Shown here piece after piece: positions 17,437 through 25,894 of a stretch of DNA of 64,000 nucleotides. Every line of letters begins with the position of its first letter. Positions within the stretch are counted from its first letter, which is position 1. The notes under the pieces are model-generated. The model searched no databases. It had not been told where the DNA came from and saw only the letters and a list, made by a program, of their open reading frames with translations. The stretch is from Pseudomonadota bacterium (GTDB lineage Bacteria; Pseudomonadota; Gammaproteobacteria; Burkholderiales; Burkholderiaceae_C): NCBI GenBank assembly GCA_020161775.1, contig JAIUOW010000003.1, positions 186,001 through 250,000 on the forward strand, in the 5' to 3' direction. Both the position numbers and the translations under genes were made by a program.

Positions 17437-18598
17437 TTTTCTTGATCAACCATGCACCCAATAGTAAAGCTGTTGACTGTAATAGCGAAAAGTATGCGAC
17501 ACCGACAATTGCTAGTATCCAATACATTGTTAAAAAGGTAGTTAAAAGAACGGCAGCTAAGGCTGACGCTTGAAGTCGACTTGGCTTTCTGTGCCCATGG
17601 TGTCTAGCCGCAGCCGCGTAAAAGCCGTAGGAAACTAGGAGCATTGAAACAGCTAGGTACTGCTCTAACCTCATCGCAACTCCGGAAATTAGTGTGTAAG
17701 CAACGATGAATGCGGCAGCACTAGCTGCGGAAAGACCCACCTGCATAATCAGGTAGGTGTCTGAGGAACTCATCCTTATGAGGGACGCGACACGTGCAAG
17801 AACAAGAGAATTCGACCAAAAAAGTATTAGTGGCGAAAAAAGAAGAGAGGCAGAAAAGATTCGAACAACTACTGCCATATCTATACGAGTGCTATCCAGA
17901 AGTTTTGCGCCGAGAAAAAATGGTGAGTTAAGCACTAATCCATCGAAAAGAGATATAAGAAAAATCCAGGTGAGCGATTTCGTAGAAAAGCTACTTGCTT
18001 GGCAGGTTGACTTGAATGATGACCAGCCTAGTCGAATCAGCGTATGGGCTCCCAGAAAAGTAGCTGGCATCCACTGCATCAAGATGGCATAGATTGCTAG
18101 ATCATGCGTCTTGCGCGGAGCAATCAATAGCAGCAAGACAGAAATAGTAGAACCTAGAGCAAACGCTGCCGGAAACTGTGGCTGTTTGCCGACTGGAGCA
18201 CGCAGCAAGTCTGTGTCAATGGACGCGAAGGGCAAGACTATTATGGCAGCCACAAGTGGCCAGTAGCCTTCAATGTGAGGAAAAAGAAGCCAGGCGCTGA
18301 CAGGCGCAGCCATCGTCGCAAGAATGAATGCTTGCGTTAGAGCGACTCGAATCCGCCTGAGGTTGAACGTACGCGGACGTGACTGATCAACGGCTGCGTT
18401 GATGGTTCCTGTCATCCGTAAGGCCGTAATGAGGAACCCCAAGATGAACATAAAGAAGTAGCAACTTGCCGTTATGCTCGGTGCGTAAAGTGCAGCAATC
18501 AGTCCGAATAAGTAAAACGACGTTGCGCCTGACAGCAATCGCACAGCTGCGTAAAAAATTACATTCCGTGTGACACGAGTGGCAAGGCTGCTACTCAC
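17411..18598 (-). CDS. Wzx-like polysaccharide flippase (MOP/MATE superfamily)
   Basis: A 395-residue polytopic protein with about twelve hydrophobic segments and no other domain. It sits among glycosyltransferases, where a lipid-linked repeat-unit flippase is expected. The assignment is by topology and context, since these proteins diverge too far for a motif. It starts at a GTG (18596-18598), 3 bases after the stop of the upstream GT2 gene, so the minus-strand genes form one operon running from 20460 down to 16576. Together with the Wzy-like gene it suggests Wzx/Wzy-dependent assembly. Composition is AT-rich against the window average. Confidence 0.65.
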   Translation of the reverse strand: MSSSLATRVTRNVIFYAAVRLLSGATSFYLFGLIAALYAPSITASCYFFMFILGFLITALRMTGTINAAVDQSRPRTFNLRRIRVALTQAFILATMAAPVSAWLLFPHIEGYWPLVAAIIVLPFASIDTDLLRAPVGKQPQFPAAFALGSTISVLLLLIAPRKTHDLAIYAILMQWMPATFLGAHTLIRLGWSSFKSTCQASSFSTKSLTWIFLISLFDGLVLNSPFFLGAKLLDSTRIDMAVVVRIFSASLLFSPLILFWSNSLVLARVASLIRMSSSDTYLIMQVGLSAASAAAFIVAYTLISGVAMRLEQYLAVSMLLVSYGFYAAAARHHGHRKPSRLQASALAAVLLTTFLTMYWILAIVGVAYFSLLQSTALLLGAWLIKKNAKQQDYG

Positions 18599-18601
18599 TT
18601 T

Positions 18602-19507
18602 TCACTTTCCATCTCGTCGTCGTATAGAAACAAGGATGCTGGAAGCTACGCGGTGGAGCAGGTGAAATGCTTGCTGGATAATGCGAAACCCGTACCACGC
18701 GAGGGACTCCCAGAATCGTGCCAACTTCATTTGGATACTTGATGTGCGAAGCCAGATTGTCTTTGCATCATTGTTTAGCATCAATAGAGCCTGCTCCGAT
18801 CGCTGCACAGTTTTTATATCGCCACTCAATGTTTTGGTGATAGAAGTAGGAATAGGACGAGATGTAATACCCTGTCCTCGTAGGAAAACTATATTTAATG
18901 ACTTTCGCGAGAGAACGCGGTAGTAAAGCTCAACATCTACGAGCCATTGGAAACGCGAATCGTAGTACTCGTACAAGCGGCGCCGAAGAATGAGCACCGA
19001 TGGAGGGCCAAGCACATTTCTGCGAAGAAGGTATCCTGGCCATCGACGCGTAATCAGCTCAGCGATCCAAGTCGGCATATGAAGCCGCAAAGGTTGTAGC
19101 CCATCCTTAATCCGACAGGGTAAAACTATGGCGTCAATGCTGGTGTCGTTGCGCAGCATTGATAGAACCCTGAGAAGCACGAGGTCGTTGTCTAGGTACT
19201 CGTCATGGTGGAGCAAGAGGCAGTACTCCCCTATTGCCGAACGCAGCAAGAAATTCCAATTTTCTACTGCACCTTTGGGGGGGGAATTGCATAAGTATCG
19301 AGCTGATGGAAAATCCGAAGCCAGATATTTGATCTTTGCCTTGCTATTTGGTTGGGTTGAATCGTCCGAGACAATCACCTCGACCGCAGATGTTGAGCCA
19401 AGCGGTCCGAGGCTACGTAACGCGAGATCGACCCCGTCAGGGTGGTTATACGCCGGGATCAGAATTGATAGCAGGGGCGTCTCATTAATTCTGTGCAGGT
19501 TACTCAT
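18602..19507 (-). CDS. Glycosyltransferase family 2
   Basis: A 301-residue GT-A enzyme with the N-terminal LLSILIPAYNHPDGVDLALR, a VEVIVSDDST segment for the nucleotide and a LLLHHDEYLDND stretch at the position of the usual DxD metal site. The exact DxD is altered to HHDEY. A basic, tryptophan-rich C-terminus follows. It probably adds one sugar of the repeat unit. It starts 5 bases downstream of the methyltransferase stop and ends 3 bases before the flippase start. Composition is AT-rich. Donor and acceptor are unknown. Confidence 0.82.
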   Translation of the reverse strand: MSNLHRINETPLLSILIPAYNHPDGVDLALRSLGPLGSTSAVEVIVSDDSTQPNSKAKIKYLASDFPSARYLCNSPPKGAVENWNFLLRSAIGEYCLLLHHDEYLDNDLVLLRVLSMLRNDTSIDAIVLPCRIKDGLQPLRLHMPTWIAELITRRWPGYLLRRNVLGPPSVLILRRRLYEYYDSRFQWLVDVELYYRVLSRKSLNIVFLRGQGITSRPIPTSITKTLSGDIKTVQRSEQALLMLNNDAKTIWLRTSSIQMKLARFWESLAWYGFRIIQQAFHLLHRVASSILVSIRRRDGK

Positions 19508-19512
19508 GTAAT

Positions 19513-20460
19513 TTAGGCGCGCAGCTGCACTGCAATTTGGTCGCCTCTATCGACGCTGTTTGCCCAAATCGTTAGCTGACGAAAAAACCTGATGCGTCGT
19601 CGTTTGTAGATTTTCAAGTGAGCCGAGATAAGAGGGTATCCGTCCTTATGCATCTCGCTAGTCCAGAATTGCATGGGTTGTGAGTTGCAGTGAAGGGCTG
19701 ATATTTGAAAACCTGCTTTACAGGCTAGCTCTCTTATGGATCGATGTGAATGCAGATATAAATGACGAGGCGCATCTAGTTGACCCCAATGTCGACCATA
19801 CGCGTCGAACGCCAATGAATCGACTGTAGGAATGCATATTAGAACTCGGCCATCCGGAGTTAGTCGCTCTCGTGCCGCTGTTAGTACATTCAGCTGATCA
19901 GGCATGTGCTCCAGTGAGTGATGGAACATGATTAAATCGAACTCTCCGTGCACGTCTTTCAACTCTCCCGGCAGCAGGTGCACGCCCTCATGCGTTTGCT
20001 TCGCTGTGATGAGCGGGTCGACACCGTATAGGTGTTCGAACCCCAGGTCAGCCAACGACCGTAGGAGCGCGCCACCGCCGCAGCCCACATCCAGTATGCG
20101 CGTAGTCCTGTCTTGCGCGATGTTTAACGTGGCCTGCAGCGCGGGACTAGGGAACCGGCTGCGCAAGAGCGAGCCCAGCAGCGACGGGTACGCATAGCTT
20201 CTGTCTCGTAGTCGAGCCAACTGTTGCGTTACCCAACTTTTGCGTTGCGTTGAGTAGTAGGCCCCGGTTGGGTAATAAGCCGCCAGATCTGGGGGCACGT
20301 CTAGGATGTGCAGCACGCCGCAATGTCCGCAGTGCAGGTAGTCAAACATCTTTCCCATGCCGAACATGTTTTCTTCAGCGGTCAGAAGGCTGTTGTGTTG
20401 CGTGTTGGCGCATAGTGAGCAGGGCCGATCAGTGGGGCGGCCGGTGGCATCAGGAAACAT
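19513..20460 (-). CDS. SAM-dependent methyltransferase with N-terminal zinc-ribbon-like segment
   Basis: About 315 residues. The N-terminus has CSLCANT followed by LHCGHCGVLH, a four-cysteine zinc-binding arrangement seen in sugar C-methyltransferase-like and related class I enzymes. It is followed by the SAM-binding motif ILDVGCGGGALLRSLAD and the acidic strand LYGVDPL. It probably methylates a nucleotide sugar or glycan. The ATG at 20460 is chosen because longer starts (20511, 20523) would overlap the divergent YjbH gene. It is first in the minus-strand cassette operon, whose promoter should lie in the 49-base gap shared with the divergent gene. Confidence 0.75.
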   Translation of the reverse strand: MFPDATGRPTDRPCSLCANTQHNSLLTAEENMFGMGKMFDYLHCGHCGVLHILDVPPDLAAYYPTGAYYSTQRKSWVTQQLARLRDRSYAYPSLLGSLLRSRFPSPALQATLNIAQDRTTRILDVGCGGGALLRSLADLGFEHLYGVDPLITAKQTHEGVHLLPGELKDVHGEFDLIMFHHSLEHMPDQLNVLTAARERLTPDGRVLICIPTVDSLAFDAYGRHWGQLDAPRHLYLHSHRSIRELACKAGFQISALHCNSQPMQFWTSEMHKDGYPLISAHLKIYKRRRIRFFRQLTIWANSVDRGDQIAVQLRA

Positions 20461-20509
20461 AGTGATGGCAAGAAAGGCTGGTTCTGGCGTGTAGCATACT
20501 GCCTTGACC

Positions 20510-22633
20510 ATGCACCCGCCCACTGTCTATCCCCGCCGGCCCGCTGTGTTTCATCCCCTGGCCTTGGTTCTGGCAGCCGTCCTGCCGGTGCTGCTTCAGC
20601 CCCACCGGGCGCAAGCCCAACAGTCCGGGCTTGCTGCTGTCGGCGCATCAGGGGGCCTGGTGGTGCCGGATGCACAGGTCCTGCCATCGGGCACCGTGGG
20701 TGCAACGCGCAGCAATTACGCGGAGCCCCAGCTGGGCAACTACAGCAAACTGCAGAACTACACCCTGGGTGTGGGCCTGCTGCCCAACCTGGAGCTGTTT
20801 GGCCGTTTTGCGGAATACCAGAATCCTCGGCCTGGCTCCACATTCATTAGTGGCATCCGCGATATTTCCGCCAACGTCAAGCTCAAGCTCCCCGAGTTCT
20901 GGCGTGGCCAGCCCGACATCGCGGTCGGCATCAATGACATTCGTGGCGGTGCGTCCTTCTTCAAGTCACGCTACGTCGTGGCAGACGGATTCTGGGGCCC
21001 GGTGCGCCTGTCTGCCGGTTACGCCTGGGGTGGGGCAATCCCGGGCAACGCTGCTGGCGAGCGTGCCTTTGACGGGCCCTTTGGCGGGGTGGAATGGCGG
21101 GTGGCCAACACCGGGCTGTCTGCGCTGGCTGAATACGATGGCCGGCAAAAGCATGTAGGCGTGCGCTACACGTCGCCGCCGCTGGCCGCCCTGGGCCACG
21201 CCCAGCTGGTCGGCACCGTGCAACGCTCCCTCGGCGCCACGGACCCAGCGGGCCGCGACGCAGACCGCACCAGCGTGGCCGTCAGCGTGGTCGTGCCCTT
21301 TGGCGGCAACGAAGAGCGCCGCCAGCACTTCAAGCCCGAAATGCAGCTGACGTCTCTGGACGCCAAGCCCGCCGCGCCGGGGGGCATGGTGGCCACGGCT
21401 GAAGACCGGCTGGATTCGCTGCAAAAGGCCCTGGTTGCTACCGGCTTGGAGCGCGTGCGCACAGGCACGCAGGGCAGCAACCTGATCGTCGAATACGAAA
21501 ACAACCGCTACGCCCAGAACGAAGCCGACGCCATCGGCCTGGTGCTGGGCCTGGCGGCGGAATACGCGCCGGCCAGCATCCGCCGCGTGGCTGCCGTCAC
21601 GCTCAAGGCCGGGCAGCGCATGTATGAAACATCGGTCGATGTGGCCATCTACCGGGCCTTTTTGCGCGATGGTGACGCAGCCAACGCCCGCACCAGCCTG
21701 GCGGTGGACCGCCTGCCCGGCTACAACGCGGCCGATGTGCGCTGGGTGAAGGCCGAACCCGCACGCCGCACCCCGGTGCGCATCGAAATCAAGCCAGAGC
21801 TTGAATTCATAGGCGGCACGGAGGTCGGCACGTTCGACTATTCCCTGGCCGCCAACGTTCAGGCCTTCGTGCCGCTGTGGCGCGGCGCCGAGCTGTACAC
21901 CAGCTACATCGAACGCCTGTCCAATTCCGACAACTTCGAACCCGGTTTTGCCTTTGGTGCCTTTCGCAAGCGCAACGGCCTGAAGGTGGCTGCCGTGCAG
22001 CAAACCTTCTGGCTGGGCCAGCACATCCACGCCAATGTGGGCGTGGGCCGCTACAACTACGACGCCTGGGGCGTGCAGGGGGAGGCCACGGTGTTTGTAC
22101 CGGGCCGCGACGACGTGATCCGCCTGCGCGGCGGTGCGTACGAGCGCCAGCCAGGCCAGAACCGGCGCCAGACGGCGCCTGCGTCAGCCACCTACCGCTG
22201 GGTGCCGCAGCCCAACACCTGGGTTGAGGCAGGCTTGCAGCAGTACAGCGACGGCTTTCGCGGCCCGTCGCTGGTGCTGACGCGCTGGTTTGGCGATGTG
22301 GGCGTCCATCTGTTTTACCGCCGCTCGGGCGACGCTCAGTTTGCCGGGCTGGAGCTGTCTGTACCGCTCACGCCGCGCCAGGGCATGGCGCCGGGCCTGG
22401 TGCAGCTGGGCGGCACCAGCCGTTTTGCGCAGGGCGTGCGCACCCGGCTGGTGGACAGCTCCACGGGCATCAACTTTGTGCAGCCCTCCGCCGCGCTGGA
22501 CATGCAGCTGAATTACAACGCCGAACAACGGCAGCTCAACAGCGGCCGCAGCAGCCAGCGCTACTTTGTGGGGCAGCTGCACCGCATGCGCGAGGCCTTT
22601 TACCTGTATGCGCGCCGGCAGCTGCCGCAATAA
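20510..22633 (+). CDS. YjbH family outer-membrane exopolysaccharide protein
   Basis: A 707-residue exported protein with a signal peptide ending near QAQA at about residue 36. The first mature segment (LAAVGASGGLVVPDAQVLPS, then GVGLLPNLELFGRFAEYQ) is typical of the YjbH/DUF940 family of outer-membrane barrels in exopolysaccharide operons. The rest is rich in alternating aromatic and polar strands consistent with a beta-barrel. YjbH-type proteins are thought to help export or organise exopolysaccharide at the outer membrane. The start is the ATG at 20510; a TTG 6 bases upstream is less likely. It is divergent from the methyltransferase, with a lipoprotein gene 107 bases downstream. Confidence 0.8.
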   Translation: MHPPTVYPRRPAVFHPLALVLAAVLPVLLQPHRAQAQQSGLAAVGASGGLVVPDAQVLPSGTVGATRSNYAEPQLGNYSKLQNYTLGVGLLPNLELFGRFAEYQNPRPGSTFISGIRDISANVKLKLPEFWRGQPDIAVGINDIRGGASFFKSRYVVADGFWGPVRLSAGYAWGGAIPGNAAGERAFDGPFGGVEWRVANTGLSALAEYDGRQKHVGVRYTSPPLAALGHAQLVGTVQRSLGATDPAGRDADRTSVAVSVVVPFGGNEERRQHFKPEMQLTSLDAKPAAPGGMVATAEDRLDSLQKALVATGLERVRTGTQGSNLIVEYENNRYAQNEADAIGLVLGLAAEYAPASIRRVAAVTLKAGQRMYETSVDVAIYRAFLRDGDAANARTSLAVDRLPGYNAADVRWVKAEPARRTPVRIEIKPELEFIGGTEVGTFDYSLAANVQAFVPLWRGAELYTSYIERLSNSDNFEPGFAFGAFRKRNGLKVAAVQQTFWLGQHIHANVGVGRYNYDAWGVQGEATVFVPGRDDVIRLRGGAYERQPGQNRRQTAPASATYRWVPQPNTWVEAGLQQYSDGFRGPSLVLTRWFGDVGVHLFYRRSGDAQFAGLELSVPLTPRQGMAPGLVQLGGTSRFAQGVRTRLVDSSTGINFVQPSAALDMQLNYNAEQRQLNSGRSSQRYFVGQLHRMREAFYLYARRQLPQ

Positions 22634-22740
22634 CCACAATCTGGGTATTTACCGGCGCGCCCGTATCTTGTAATAATCTCCGGCATCAGGGGTGATGGGC
22701 ACCCTTTCAGGCATAACGCATTTTCCAAAAAGGGTAATCC

Positions 22741-23307
22741 ATGAAATCTTCCAACATCAAACTGGTTTTCAGCGCCGTGGCGGCGGCGGCCCTGCTGGCC
22801 GCCTGCGGCGGTGGTGGCAGCAGCGAGCCCATCCTGGTGGCCAGCTCTGACGCCGTCATCCCCGCCAACGCCACGGTGGCGGGTGCATTGGCCGGTACGT
22901 CTTTCGCATTTCCGTCGGGCGTTGCAGCCCTGGGAACCACGGGTACCACCACCCTGGCGTTCAGCGGCACGGCGGCGGCGCCCGGCTTTGACGTCAGCTC
23001 CGGCGGCAACAGCGCCGGCGGTACGGCAGCCTTCGGCTCCTGCATCTTTGTGGTAACCCGCTCCACCTTCGCGGCCGGCCACCCGCTGGCCCTGGGCCAG
23101 ACCGTCACGGTCAATCCCTGCAACGTCGATGCCCGCACCACCGGCGCCGTGGCCAACGGCCAGGCCACCTCCCGCGCGGTGGCCCTGGTGCTGGGTGCTG
23201 CCACGTCGGCCAACGCCACGGTCACCGTTGGCGTCAATGCTGGGGGCCAGCTCATCCTGAACGGCGCCATCGTGACGACCATCGCGCTCACGCCCGTCAG
23301 CGGTTGA
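22741..23307 (+). CDS. Small exported lipoprotein, function unknown
   Basis: A 188-residue protein with a clear lipoprotein signal: a basic N-terminus, a hydrophobic core and the lipobox LLAAC, with the lipidated cysteine near residue 22 followed by GGGGSS. The mature part is low in charge and rich in Ala, Gly, Thr and Val, with two later cysteines (GSCIFVV and VNPCNVD) that could form a disulfide. No family was recognised. It follows the YjbH gene and ends at a strong terminator, so it may serve the same exopolysaccharide apparatus. The preceding 107 bases contain an AT-rich GTAATAAT stretch that could be a -10, and AAAGGG lies before the ATG. Confidence 0.75.
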   Translation: MKSSNIKLVFSAVAAAALLAACGGGGSSEPILVASSDAVIPANATVAGALAGTSFAFPSGVAALGTTGTTTLAFSGTAAAPGFDVSSGGNSAGGTAAFGSCIFVVTRSTFAAGHPLALGQTVTVNPCNVDARTTGAVANGQATSRAVALVLGAATSANATVTVGVNAGGQLILNGAIVTTIALTPVSG

Positions 23308-23332
23308 TGCCACCGGCTTTGTGCCAAACTCG

Positions 23333-23365
23333 AAACCCCGCCGGGTGTCCGGCGGGGTTTTTTTG
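23333..23365 (+). terminator. Rho-independent terminator after the lipoprotein gene
   Basis: A perfect stem AAACCCCGCCGG / CCGGCGGGGTTT with a GTGT loop, running into a T tract. It separates the YjbH-lipoprotein unit from galE. Confidence 0.92.
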
Positions 23366-23381
23366 TTGATGGGGGTGTGTT

Positions 23382-24374
23382 GTGACCATTCTTTTAACGG
23401 GCGGCGCCGGCTACATCGGCACCCACACAGCCGTGGTGCTGCTGGCTGCGGGCCACGATGTGGTGTTGCTGGACAACCTGAGCAACAGCAACCGCGGCGT
23501 GCTGCGGCGGCTGGCCAAAATCACCGGCCGCGAGGTGCCGCTGATAGAAGCCGACGTGCGCGACACCGCCCGCGTGGCCCAGGCCCTGCGTAACCATGCC
23601 TGTACCGCCGTGGTGCACTTTGCGGGCCTCAAGGCCGTGGGCGAATCCGTGCAAAAGCCCATCGACTACTTTGCCAACAACGTGCAGGGCACCATCAGCC
23701 TGCTGCAGGCCATGGACGAAGTGGGTGTGCGTAGCCTGGTGTTCAGCTCCAGCGCCACGGTGTATGGCGCGCCGCAATACCTGCCGCTGGACGAGCAGCA
23801 CCCTACGTCAGCCACCAACCCCTATGGCCGCAGCAAGCTGCACATTGAAGAAATGCTGGCCGATGTGTGCGTGTCCAGCGCGGCCTGGCGCGTGGCCTGC
23901 CTGCGCTATTTCAACCCCGCCGGCGCCCATGCATCGGGCCTGCTGGGTGAAGACCCGCAGGGCATCCCCAACAACCTCATGCCCTATGTGGCCAAGGTGG
24001 CCGGCGGCGAGCTGCCGCGCCTGGGCGTGTTTGGCAACGATTACGACACGCCCGACGGCACCGGCGTGCGCGACTACATCCATGTGATGGACCTGGCCGA
24101 AGGGCACCTGGCCGCGCTGCGCTTTCTGCAGGGGGCCAGTGGCTGGCACGCCATCAACCTGGGCACAGGCCAGGGCTACAGCGTGCTGGAGATGGTGCGT
24201 GCGTTTGAATCCGCCAGCGGCAAGCCGGTGCCGTATGACATCAAGCCTCGCCGCGCGGGCGATGTAGGCTCTTGTTATGCGAACCCGGCGAAGGCCAAAG
24301 AGCTGTTGGGGTGGGAGGCCACGCGAGGATTGCAGGAGATGTGTGACAGCATGTGGCTGTGGCAAAGACGTTAA
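23382..24374 (+). CDS. galE: UDP-glucose 4-epimerase
   Basis: A 330-residue extended short-chain dehydrogenase interconverting UDP-glucose and UDP-galactose in the cytosol. It has the NAD-binding GGAGYIGTHTAVVLL at the N-terminus, the catalytic SSSATVYG serine motif and the NPYGRSK tyrosine-lysine pair. Also present are AVGESVQKP and the nucleotide-sugar region NPAGAH...GEDP, as in GalE. The start is a GTG at 23382, just after the terminator. It supplies UDP-galactose for the locus, and galU a few kilobases away makes its substrate. Length is slightly under the usual 338. Confidence 0.93.
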   Translation: MTILLTGGAGYIGTHTAVVLLAAGHDVVLLDNLSNSNRGVLRRLAKITGREVPLIEADVRDTARVAQALRNHACTAVVHFAGLKAVGESVQKPIDYFANNVQGTISLLQAMDEVGVRSLVFSSSATVYGAPQYLPLDEQHPTSATNPYGRSKLHIEEMLADVCVSSAAWRVACLRYFNPAGAHASGLLGEDPQGIPNNLMPYVAKVAGGELPRLGVFGNDYDTPDGTGVRDYIHVMDLAEGHLAALRFLQGASGWHAINLGTGQGYSVLEMVRAFESASGKPVPYDIKPRRAGDVGSCYANPAKAKELLGWEATRGLQEMCDSMWLWQRR

Positions 24375-24412
24375 CCATACGCACTAACCTGTTTAGCCCC
24401 CAGACGACTTCG

Positions 24413-25525
24413 ATGAAAACGAACAATTCAGAAATCGAAAGACTAGCTCCGTTAGATTTGATGCGAGGGCTTGCCATATTCGGAGTGCTGGTCGTACATA
24501 CTTCGCAAGTGGTGTCAGCAGGTTCTGCGTTTGACGCGCTCCTGGCATTTGGACGATTTGGAGTTCAACTCTTCTTTCTGGTTAGCGCATACACCATGTG
24601 CTACATGTGGGACGCGCGAATACATGAGACTAATAGGCAAAGAAAATTTTATATTCGTCGAGTCTTGAGGATAGTCCCCTTGTTTTGGCTAGCTATCCCT
24701 GTGTATCTCTTGCTAAATGGTGCCAGTTCTGAACTTTGGACGCCGGACGGGCGCGGTGTCCTCCAAGTTCTCCTGACGGCGACATTTCTTCATGGCTTCG
24801 TCCCTAGCGCGATAAGCACAGTCGTGCCGGGAGGGTGGAGTATTGCTGCAGAGATGACCTTCTATTTGATTTTTCCGTTAATCGCGACCTACGTGCGCGA
24901 TTGGCGGCTTCTTCTATGGGCTGCATTTGCAACGTATTTCATCAATACGCTTTGGGTTTCACCCGTGTTGCTATCCGCGCTGAATCCTCACTATTTGGGA
25001 ACTGCGCAATCTAGCGTGCCTCGTGATTTCGTCTATCTGAACCCGCTCAATCAGGCGCCGGTCTTCTTGCTGGGTTGCTTGCTATACCGGGCGAGATTCA
25101 TGTCCTCTTCACAGCTGCGACAGGTAGGTGCTTTTCTCTCTCTCTGGCTCGTGGCGGCATTTTTTGCGTACCACCAGATCACTCAAGACGCCCGCGCCTT
25201 TGGTTTCATTGGTATCGTACTGGTGCTATGCGTACTCTTTTATGCACTGCATCAATCGAGATCCAGCCCATTCATGCCTTTAGTTGTGCTCGGACGCTTC
25301 TCTTACGGAATGTATTTGTCGCACTTTTTTGTGCTCGCCTACTTGCCCTCTTTCGGCATTAAGCAGGGCCCAGTCTATTTCGTGCTGGGCTTGTGTATTG
25401 TTTTGAGTTTGAGTTTCTTGATTGCAAGGGCGCTGAACTCCTTAGTGGAGCGCCCAGCCGCCCGATGGGCCGCACATTTAACTCGAGAGGCTGAGCCTGT
25501 AAATGCGGCGAGGCACCCAGCCTGA
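24413..25525 (+). CDS. Acyltransferase family 3 (OafA/YrhL-type O-acyltransferase)
   Basis: A 370-residue polytopic membrane protein. It begins LDLMRGLAIFGVLVVHTSQV, the RxxAixxVxxxH-type signature of acyltransferase-3 proteins, with the catalytic-type histidine in VHTSQ. About ten membrane segments follow, including VVPGGWSIAAEMTFYL, another typical element. Such enzymes O-acetylate surface polysaccharides. The ATG at 24413 is preferred; a frame open to 24353 would overlap galE. Codon use is clearly AT-richer than in galE, suggesting separate acquisition. It is the last gene before the tRNA fragment. Confidence 0.85.
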   Translation: MKTNNSEIERLAPLDLMRGLAIFGVLVVHTSQVVSAGSAFDALLAFGRFGVQLFFLVSAYTMCYMWDARIHETNRQRKFYIRRVLRIVPLFWLAIPVYLLLNGASSELWTPDGRGVLQVLLTATFLHGFVPSAISTVVPGGWSIAAEMTFYLIFPLIATYVRDWRLLLWAAFATYFINTLWVSPVLLSALNPHYLGTAQSSVPRDFVYLNPLNQAPVFLLGCLLYRARFMSSSQLRQVGAFLSLWLVAAFFAYHQITQDARAFGFIGIVLVLCVLFYALHQSRSSPFMPLVVLGRFSYGMYLSHFFVLAYLPSFGIKQGPVYFVLGLCIVLSLSFLIARALNSLVERPAARWAAHLTREAEPVNAARHPA

Positions 25526-25542
25526 ACCTCACTGCTAACCAC

Positions 25543-25607
25543 TGGTGCCCGGGGCCGGAATCGAACCGGCCCGCCTTGCGGCGGGGGATTTTGAGTCCCC
25601 TGCGTCT
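25543..25607 (-). repeat. 3' fragment of tRNA-Leu (displaced attachment-site copy)
   Basis: These 65 bases match 26161-26225 of the intact tRNA-Leu(CAA) with one mismatch visible (GGCCCG versus GGCACG). They cover the CCA end, T arm, variable arm, anticodon arm and part of the D arm. The match stops abruptly at 25607, so the acceptor and D-arm 5' half is missing and no tRNA can form. Confidence 0.88.
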
Positions 25608-25639
25608 GAAGCAAGGCTGCTTTGGACAAGGCAGGTGGC

Positions 25640-25645
25640 TAAAAT
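25640..25645 (+). promoter_or_regulatory. Possible -10 element of the RelBE-type module
   Basis: TAAAAT ends 6 bases before the antitoxin ATG. No Shine-Dalgarno is visible, so a leaderless transcript is possible. No good -35 was found at the normal spacing. Tentative. Confidence 0.3.
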
Positions 25646-25651
25646 AGTTGC

Positions 25652-25894
25652 ATGTCTGCCCTTACACCCGCCACACCTGACCGCATCACCCTCAAACTGG
25701 GTGAGCTGTCGCCGCTGGTCGCCAAGGAACTGGGCAAGTCGGCCAACCCCAGCCGCCGCGCGGCGCAGGTTCTGGAGCAATGGGCCAAGGATGCAGCGGA
25801 CGCTCGCATTGCCCAGCGCCGCCTGCGTGACCTGAAAGCGGGCAAGACAAAGGCAACGCCAGCGGCCGAAGTCTACAAAAAACTCGGTATCTGA
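25652..25894 (+). CDS. Antitoxin of a RelB/RelE-type module
   Basis: An 80-residue protein directly before a RelE/ParE-fold toxin. The C-terminal half (ARIAQRRLRDLKAGKTKATPAAEVYKKLGI) is basic and helical, as in RelB-like antitoxins whose tails wrap the toxin. The N-terminal half (RITLKLGELSPLVAKELGKS) resembles a ribbon-helix-helix or short helical DNA-binding region. The stop overlaps the toxin ATG (TGATG at 25892-25896), giving coupled translation with antitoxin first. No ribosome site is visible before the ATG. Function is by context and weak similarity. Confidence 0.72.
   Translation: MSALTPATPDRITLKLGELSPLVAKELGKSANPSRRAAQVLEQWAKDAADARIAQRRLRDLKAGKTKATPAAEVYKKLGI

Noticed and set aside
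25543-25607. A second functional tRNA-Leu
   Set aside because: The 5' acceptor and part of the D arm are missing after 25607, so no tRNA fold is possible.
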